Source: Rhineura floridana (lineage: Eukaryota > Chordata > Lepidosauria > Squamata > Rhineuridae). From it: a stretch of 64,000 bases of DNA. The notes under the pieces were generated by a model that saw nothing but the letters and a program-made list of their open reading frames with translations, ran no database searches and had not been told where the DNA came from. Of this stretch, positions 9,481 through 18,400 are shown in pieces. Position 1 is the first letter of the stretch. Each line of letters begins with the position of its first letter. Both the position numbers and the translations under genes were made by a program. The stretch is taken from assembly GCF_030035675.1 (NCBI RefSeq), contig NC_084484.1, positions 186,560,934 through 186,624,933 on the forward strand. The letters are read 5' to 3'.

Positions 9481-12400
9481 GCGCGTCGGTTTCGAGGCTT
9501 GCACATCTTCCAGCCTGTAGGGCCGGACCGTGTGCGCGTGTAAAGGTGGAGCACAGCAGGAGGGCTGGGGCGGGCTCGGCGTATTTGCCCAGGAGAGCAT
9601 TTGGGGGGAGCAGGAGGAAGCGTTGGGGAGGCTGCCACTGAAGGAAGGAACGCCCCCCCCCGTGCTGCTTTCGCCAGCCCGCGAGCCTTGCAGCTTCTCC
9701 GTCGCTGTGCCTCCTTGCGCTTCCTTGCGCGCTGTCCACTTGTCCCTTTCCATTGTCTTCCCGTGCCAGTGCCTTAGGAAGGGGGGGGTCCCTCCTGTCC
9801 AGTTGTGCTGCTGTTAGGTTGGTATTGAAGCCTTTTGCCTTCTTCCCTCTCCTGATCTGGTGTGGCACAAGGCAGTGATGGTAAACGGGACTAGGGTCTG
9901 TTACCTAAGAAACTTCTCTTTCTAAAAAAAAAAAAGCTTTAACTTTAGACACCAAAGCAGCTCTCCTTGCCTGCCTTGGTAACTGGTCACGTCTTCCTCC
10001 CTTGCGCTTCCATCCCACCTCCAGGTAAGCCCTCCGCATGCCAGGTAGGTGGGGCCAAGAGGAGCCTGTTCTTCAGCTTTCTAGCCTACCTCTCCTGTGT
10101 GGATAAATATGCTCAGTCCCAAGTGGCCCTTCAGTTGTCTCCTTCTAGTACTTACTGGCTGTGTGATGAAGCCTCTCAGAGACCCCTGCCCTTTTCCGTC
10201 TCCTTGAGGCCCTGGGTTTAGAATTCCCTTTTATCTAAAGCACAACTTCTCAAAGGCAAGTCGTATGACATTCTGTGTAATGAAATGTGAGAACTTTCAC
10301 ATTATCAGTGGTCTCAAAAGGGATCCCAGCCAGGTTTGCAGAAACATTTTGTATCCCAAGGAGCCAATATGAAATGGTGAGGAGCACCTTGACCACCAAC
10401 TGGCCTTGGAATTGACTCCAGTGTGTTTTTATTTGCCTGCCTGCCTGTCCACACTTGCTTAGGTAGCTTTTTGTAGTGAACACAGCACTGGAAGACTGAA
10501 GGAAACAAAACCTTGGTCACTGGAGGCAGTCCTGTTTGCAGTGACCAGACGAGTGGCTGACATAAGGCACACCGTATAAGGTTATAATAATAATGATTTA
10601 AAAACATAAAACTTCTAGTGCATTGCTATCCACCCCAGGAATTTTTGAAGCATAGGAGAGAATCCTCCTTCCTTTTGTAATGGATTCTGCATAGAATTTA
10701 TGTCTCACATGACCAAAATAGAGAAGTCTTCAAAATGGAGAAATAGCCACTTTCCTTTAGATCTGATGTGTCTCTGCTCTGCTCTTTGCCAAGTTGCGTG
10801 TATTTGGGCTGGGAGAGGAGCAAGAGTGTTGAAAATATGGGGGGGGGCGGGCACTGAGCTTGCTGCTGCCTGTCACTTGGCAAGCCCCACCAGATCAGCT
10901 GTCGGGGGCTGTCAACGTGCTCACTTTCCTTCTCTCCCACAACTATGCCTAGTGCCTTCTGCCCCTGTTGTCTTGAATGGCACCTGTGAAATAGTCATCA
11001 GAACCTGCAAAGGGTTGTGCATACAGTGTATGTGAGAGTGATTACCCAAGCATTTGTAGTAGCCTTTTGAACAAATACATGTTACTAGCCTCCTAGCAAC
11101 ATTATTTATTACTTACTTTTATTTAAAATACTTTTATATTGCCTTCAAGGGTGCATCCACAATAAAAAAAATCATTAGAGTTTGGATGTTTCCTCCCTCT
11201 GTTTACTTATCTCTGCTGATGTTATCACAGTGATGGGAGGACAGGATCACTTTGGCTGTTTCCTGGAATTGTCTTGTTTACTTCTGGGACATTTTGCATC
11301 AGCTTCAGGCTGCTAGCCATTACTGTTTAAGGGCACAATGTGGCAGATCTCCAGTTGGGCTACGCCAGCATAAGTCCCTCAGCCAGGGCCCAGCAAGCTC
11401 AGCTGAGACCAGCACAAGTGGAGCCAGTGTAAGCTGGTGTAAGGCCTGAAAAAGGGGCACGCGGGGGGGGTGTTAGGGGAGGGGCTGAGGTAAGGGGGCT
11501 TAGGCCACTTCCAACTCGTGTTTGGAGCGCTCCCGCAGGTCCCAATCCAGGCAAAAGTTATGCCAGGAAAAATATCCGTCTAAGAAAATAATTGCAATAG
11601 AAGTTAATGGAGAAGGCTTGCTCCCTGGTAAGGGGGTTTGGGAGATCTCGCTTTTACTTTCTGGTCCCTGTGTGCTGCTCCAGGCTGAGCTGGTGTTCAG
11701 CCACCCAGAAGCTCCTGAATGGCAATTAGATGATGTGGAATTTTCTGCCGGCTTCTCATGCTTCAACTTATGTTGGCTTCCCCCTAGTTTGATTGATGTG
11801 TAAAGTTCTCTGCGTTGTTCTGTTACTCATGGGTGGAGCATGCATAGCCTTAAAGGGAGAAGGGACCACTACCCAGGCTCTCTTCCAAATTTCAGTTCTG
11901 CCAGCTTGTCCTGAGGCAATGGTCTGACTTGCTAGATGGCCACTTCCTGTAGTGAAATGACAGATAACAAAATAGCTGCTTAGGTCTCATTTTCAGGCAT
12001 GTCCAGCACTGTGGTTTACTGCAAGAGGTGGGAAGGCTTTGAGATGGCACAGAGTTCTTCAGAGAGAACCAGGTGACCTCTTGATGCGAGGAGTGTGCAC
12101 ATTCCTGCATCAAAAGAACGGGTAATTCCATAAAAGGTATTGCTTTGTCCATCCTCCACAGCTTCATAATCGGTGCAGTGGCTTCTGGCAAGACAAGGGG
12201 TGTCCTGTGGTTCCACTTCTTAGCCTTGGCCAAGAAGGAGAACAGAGCTTCCCACAAAGAGCTTCACTTCTGGTAAAAGCTTAAGAGCGTTCTCTAAATA
12301 AACCTTCCTTGTGAGTTATTCCGTTCTCTGTGGTTCAAACCCTGCAGGAAAGAACTGAAAGTACTCTTGTGAGGGAGTGACTTTTTTTCTTCTGGCTTCC

Positions 12401-15400
12401 AGCCTGTCCAAGTCTCATAAGGGGCCTCACAAAAGAGCAAGGAACTCTTAAGCCATGGCTGACCTGTTGCACATGGAGATCCTCTTTGAATGTTGCAGGG
12501 CACCCTTGGAAGTCACGCTGGGCTGTGTCCTATGAGGCTGGCTGCCTTGATTTTGTTTGGGACCAGCCCAGCAGCCCATGCTGGAGTGTACACTAATGTG
12601 GTTCCTTCTCTGCTCAGGTGCTGGTAAGGCCCATATATAGATGCTGTGGGACGGAACCAAGTTTCACGGGCCTTGAGGAGCCTGTCCCAGAGCCAGGAAA
12701 GCTGTTTTGTCACTAGGAGTTTTGATAGCGCTTTTGTCAGGTGTTGTTATGTGGACTGAAAGCCCTCTCCTTGGGAAAAGCTCAAGAGTCTGATTCATGT
12801 AACAGCAGGGAAGGTGACTCAGAGGTTCAGGTGGAAAAAGCCTCTGGTCTCAGGATCCCCTCTGCAGACAGAAGAAGCATTCTCTATCCTGCCCAGGGTC
12901 TCAAGCTGTTGGTTGGGCCCCATTTGGGGGATTTGGTGCACATTATGGAGGGATGCAAGCGCTGGTGGAAAACGAACTCTGTGTGTTGTGGGATCTCTGA
13001 GGCCTGGAGCAGGAACTCCACAAATAGCAGCTAGAGGAGAAAGGATTTTTCCTCTGTAGCAGGTGTGGCCCACCAGGTGTTGCTGTGCTAAAACTCCCAT
13101 CAGCCCCAGCAAGCATGGCTGTTGGCCAGGGATGATGGGAGATGTAGTTCAGCAATATCTGCAGGGCCAAAGGTTTCCTACACCTGCTCTACAGCACGCT
13201 GCTCAGGTTATTTAGTGCTTGGAGCAGCCAAGTAGACTCTTGCCAGGCAAGAGGAGTGATATGGGGAAAAGGGCAGCCCTTCTGCTTATTATGTCCTTAG
13301 TATTACTTTGTCTTTACCTGCAGATTCTTGTGTGCAGCAGGATTTGTGCCACTCTGCACAAGAATCTCCATGCCTGCCAAGCAGAGTGTTGAAGAAGCTG
13401 AGAGCAATGCCGTCAGGAGTCTAGACCAAGAGGCTAGACTCCTAGCAGGGTCACCCAAGGTGGAATGGTGAAAGCTGAGACACCAGACTAAGATGCATCC
13501 AAACTCTAAGATGCTTCCAAAGAGGAAGGCAATGGTAAACCACTTCTGAATTCCTTTTACCATGAAAACCCTGTGAATAGACTATCCAAAATGCAACATG
13601 AGATAGTGCTGGAAGATGAGACCCCCAGTCAGATGGCCCTCAGCGAGCTACTGGGGGAGAACAATAACAGGTGCTGTTGGAGGTCGCTGATTCATAGGGT
13701 CGCCATAAGTCGTAATCGACTTGAAGGCATATAACAACAACAAGCAGTTTAGAAAGGGGGCCTAACCTCAGAGTATGTGGGGGGAAAGGGTGCAGTAGCA
13801 CCCATCTTCCAGACTTTCAGAACTCCTGACGACAATTTCTAGGGCCCATCCTGCAAATAACTGAAATCTTGGAATTTGGCAGAATTTGACTATCAATACT
13901 AAGTTTGGTTATATTCATTTGGTTTGGAAGAGGGTGTTATATAATCTGCCCTTGAAAATAAGCCACAAAAGTTAGTAGCATGTCAAGAGGCTAGTAGCCA
14001 TGCTGGTCGTAGGACAGGGAAAGCCTTGCCCTCTGCTGCTAGGAAGGAAATGCAGGATGTTAGTTTCTTTGCAGGTTGGCAGAGGAGAGATGAGACACAT
14101 TTTACTTTTCGGTGTGTCTAACATGGAAACAAAGTGGACTGGTGGGGTGTGTGTAAAGGGATCTGCCCCTTTCCTTCCATCGCACTCACTGGTCTCCGTG
14201 GTGTCCTACTAGGCAGGCTGTGAAACACAAGGCTGGTATAATATGCCCAAACATGGACATTGACTTGACTGTAAGTAAAATGTAATCTTACTTGTCCCAG
14301 CGTATTTGATGTTTTCATGTTTCTTATTTAATATTTTATTTGTCATAGAACTCTTGCATCATTCTGCGTAGATTAGACTTACTCAGTTTTATGTATTGCT
14401 TCATACGAAAGGAGCCTCAAAGCAGTTTACTTACCAGGGGCAGCAACATGCGACATTGTGCAACTCATGTTATTTGAAAACTCTGAAGGACCGTCTCCTT
14501 CCCTACAGACCCTCCTGGGTGTTGAGATCCTTAGAGGGGCTCTCTTGGCAGTTCCACCACCCCCAGGCATTGGGGGGGGCAGCCTGGGAGATGACATTCT
14601 CTGTGGCAGCCCCTAAGTTGTGGAATTTCCTCCCCATGGGGATGCATCTGCCGTTAGGTGAATCTATCGCTGGTGTATGCTGACGTCTGTGACCAGCTAG
14701 ATTGAGACTGGCTTCCCGTGCTGCCCTCAGAGACTCAAGGCCTTTGGACCCCATTCAAGTTGTCTGCCTAACATGGGCAGTAATAGACCCAGGCCCCAAT
14801 CCAGCAGGAAGCTTGTTTTTATTTCTAACCTACTCTTCTCCCATCAAGGTGCTACAAGTTGGGGTTTTCATCCAGCCTCTGACCAGATCCAGGTTTGCTT
14901 AATTTCAGCAAAGGTACTGCATCGCTACCTTCAGATCACAGCTCTTGTGCAACTTCGTGTTTGTGTGTCCCAGTGAGGAGTGCTGTAAGAGCACAGCTGT
15001 GTTTCTTTCTCAATAGGGCTTCTGCAGGAGAACTTGCCGCTGACTTGTGCCCCTTTTTGCATTAGAAAGAGGGGGAGTCTCCAGAGTTAGTCCATTTGCC
15101 TTGTGTATTTACTCATTCAAATCTGCCTGCATTGACTGGGCTCTAGGATTGACTCTTGCACAACACTGTAAACCCAGGGTTGCATCCAGTGCTGCATGAG
15201 GCGTCTTCTGTTCATACTTTTGCGTGCCTCCCCAATCTCCGAGTGGTGAGATTTCTGGGGTCCCTGTGCTCCTCCAGGGTTTGGTTTCCTTTGGGAAGAA
15301 GGTCAGCGGAGACTGCGGTGTCTTTATGAAATATGGTTTGTTTATTTACACACCTTCCAACCTGAGCTTAGGATGGAGGGGTTCAGTGCATCACCAGCTT

Positions 15401-18400
15401 CTCCATCTGGGTGCAGGGGCATCCTATAGCCATGATGCAGAGGGATAGCCTCTCTGCGTGCCTGCAGCCCCAGCCATTCTCTAGAACACACTCAAAGTTA
15501 CAAGCACCAAAACTCTCCTCGGCTCCAGGAGGAGGGGGGGAATGCTCTCCTGAAGAGTTTCAATAACAAAAGGATCTTCCTGGCCCATTTCACCAGTTGC
15601 CGGGGCAACTAAATAGGCCCATCATCTTACCTGGCCACTCTGTTTGATGAACAAAGGAGATTCCACTGGCTAGCAGAGCCAGCCCCCAGGGCAAAGGATT
15701 CCAAATCAGAGGCTGGAAAGGGGACCCCCAGGAACCATCCATTCCATGCTCATAACAGCACATTGGCACTTCCCCTTCCTCTCCTCCCCCCATGCATCTC
15801 CCCCTGTGGGCAGGGAGGTAACGGGAGAAGAGAGCCTGTGTGGGGTAATGGTTAGGGAGCTGGACTAGGACCTGGGAGATCAGGGTTCGAATCCCCACTC
15901 AGCCATGAAGATCACTGGATGACATTGGGCCAGCACTACCTGTCAGCCTAACCTACCTCACAAGGTTATTGTGAGGATAAAATGGAGACAGGAGCAGAAC
16001 CACATATGCCACCTTGAGCTCCTTGGAGGAAAGGTGCATATAAATGTAATAAATAAAATTAGAGGGGGGAGTTCCACTGCCAGAGTGGAAGCCTGTTGCA
16101 TAAACAGAGCAGACGTCTGTTGTGCAGCCATTTGACACAACCCCAAGCTTTGGGAAGAACTACCGTTCAGTGGAAGAGCACCTGCTTTGCATGCAGAAGG
16201 CCCCTGGTCCGTTCCCTGGCATCTCTAGGTAGGACTGGGAGTGCCCCCAGTCCGAAACCCTGGAGAGACGCTACCAGTCAGTGCATACAACACAACACAA
16301 TGCCAGCCCCTTAGAGAAGCCTCCGCTGCCATCTTGGTTGATGACAGCCCTGTGCGCACAGTGGCAGAACGCAGGAGACAGGCAGGTGGAACAGGCAGGA
16401 GCCTCGTGCCTGGGGCAGGGTGGGGCCCAGTCATGCCTGGCGCCAGCCCTGGAAGTAGCATTGGATTACACAAATGTGGTCTTGTGTGTGTGTGAGAGAG
16501 AGTGACCGACCGACGACTGCTAGGCATGGAAGCCAGTCAGAAGCAGTCTGTGTTCAGAGGAGGGGGTCTGTCTGTCTGTCTCAAGCAGCAGATCCTGCAG
16601 ACCAGTGGGGTGGAGGTGACAGTGCCGTTATTGGTCGGCAGGATGATGCCCTAGGCAGTTTGCGTGGAGGTCTGACTGCGGTGGTAGGCTCTCTGCGTGG
16701 TGAAAACTGCTTCTCCATCAAGCAGCTGTAGTGTTGCTCACCCCCCCCCCCAAGTCTGTGAACCAGGGTTGTGCTGGGCAATTCTAACTTCTGCTATTCA
16801 ACTCCTGCGCGTGTATACAACCTGCAATAAGCCAATACTGCAGGGGCTATTCCCTCGTCCGTTTGTGGTCCCAGGCAGGTGGATCCCCTGAAACATACGT
16901 ACTTCATATTTTCTTCTTCTTGCTTTCCTCATTCCAGGGGGAAGAGTCGAAGCCCCTGTTGCCACCTGCCTCCAGCCCACCCAGCAAGTCCTTGAATGGG
17001 ACAGAGCCCAACTGCTACAGCCTGCCTTCAGCCCGGACGGATGAACAAGCTCTGCTGTCATCGATTCTCGCCAAGACAGCCATGTGCGTGTGCTTTCCTT
17101 TTACACAAAGAAAGCCCCCCCCCCCCGGATCTGCTATACTAAAAGCAACGTTCCCCAACCTGGTGCTGTCCAGATATTTTGGACTATAACTCCCACCAGC
17201 CCCATACATATGGCTTATGTGATGCTGGGGCTGATGGGAGTTGTAGTTCAAAACATCTGGATAGCACCAGGTTGGGGAAGGCTGACCTAAAGGATCTCTG
17301 GTGGGGAGACTGTTGGACCATCTTATGTAGAGCCATTACAGCTGAAAGTAGCTTCCATGCTCAGAGGCAGTCTACCCTTGAGTGCCAGTTACTGGGGGAT
17401 GGGGGAGGGAAACACCGGGAAGGGGCTATTCCAAAGAGGCATCTGGCTGGCCACTGTGTTGAAAAGGTTGCTGGAGTCAGATAAGCATCCAGCTGGGCTG
17501 CTCTGAGGAAGGAGATTGTGCAGTCCCCTAGAGAGAAAGAGTCAGTTCTTCAGTGAGTGCATCTTCCCAAGGCTGAACCACAAACACATAGAATTCTGCA
17601 CTGACAATGGCTAAATTCTGCAACGCGTGAGAAATCAGTAGTAGTATGTGGAGCACTGAAGGTGCATGCTGGTCCTCAGGATGCTGGCAGATGGGGTTCT
17701 TTCACAGTTACCCATCAGCTGCTTGGCGTATTTTTAATTTTTTTAAAATTAAAGTTAAATCCCGCCCTTCCTCTGAAAGGTGCCGGTGGTGGCAAACGCA
17801 TCAATACTAAAACAATACAACTAAAACTTCTAAAAAGTTTTAAAAAAACTTCTAAAAATCCAGTTACAACTTCTTTTAAAAAATTGCCTACTTTCACAGG
17901 GTGGGAATTTCAGGGTTGCCCAGAACAGTGTCTTTCAGATTCAGCAGGAGGTTTACCTCCTACCTGCCCGTGGCCTCACCCTCTTCTGCTTTCTTGCAGC
18001 AACATCATTGATGTTTCAGCTGCAGATCAACAAGGCATGGAGCAACATGAGTACATGGACAGAGCCAGGCAGTACAGGTACGCCACAACACAACCCAGGA
18101 GGAGCTCAAAGCAACTTTTATTTATTTATTTATTTGATTTATATCCCGCCCTTCCTCCCAGCAGGAGCCCAGGGCGGCAAACAGAAACGCTAAAAACAGT
18201 TTAAAACATCATAGAAAGACCTTAAACTACATTAAAACTTTTCACTTAGGTAGCCATCCTCCCGTCCCCAGAATGCCCTTTCCTCCTTCATCCTTGCAAG
18301 AAGTTGTGGTGGCACCTGCTCCTCTGCACCCCACATTGGCAGATGCAAGAATCCCTCCCATGCAGGCGGAGGGGGAGAACAGTGCTTACCTGTTTTATTA

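Larger units (their letters stand above)
9035..16937 (+). other. LAMTOR1 intron 1
   Basis: A 7.9 kb intron, GT...AG. The first 450 bp belong to the CpG island. From about 9,480 to 13,050 I recognise no repeat or exon with confidence, apart from an AT-rich LINE-tail-like bit near 11,100-11,160. Beyond that it holds a hAT MITE, a BovB-tailed element, an L2 fragment and two tRNA SINEs, listed separately. About 14,670-15,830 shows nothing I can classify. Confidence 0.8.

Noticed and set aside
8769-9868. Many long overlapping open frames in the LAMTOR1 CpG island (up to 211 codons)
   Set aside because: They are low-complexity Pro/Arg/Gly/Ala frames on both strands, as expected when GC-rich DNA lacks stop codons. 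None resembles a known protein.
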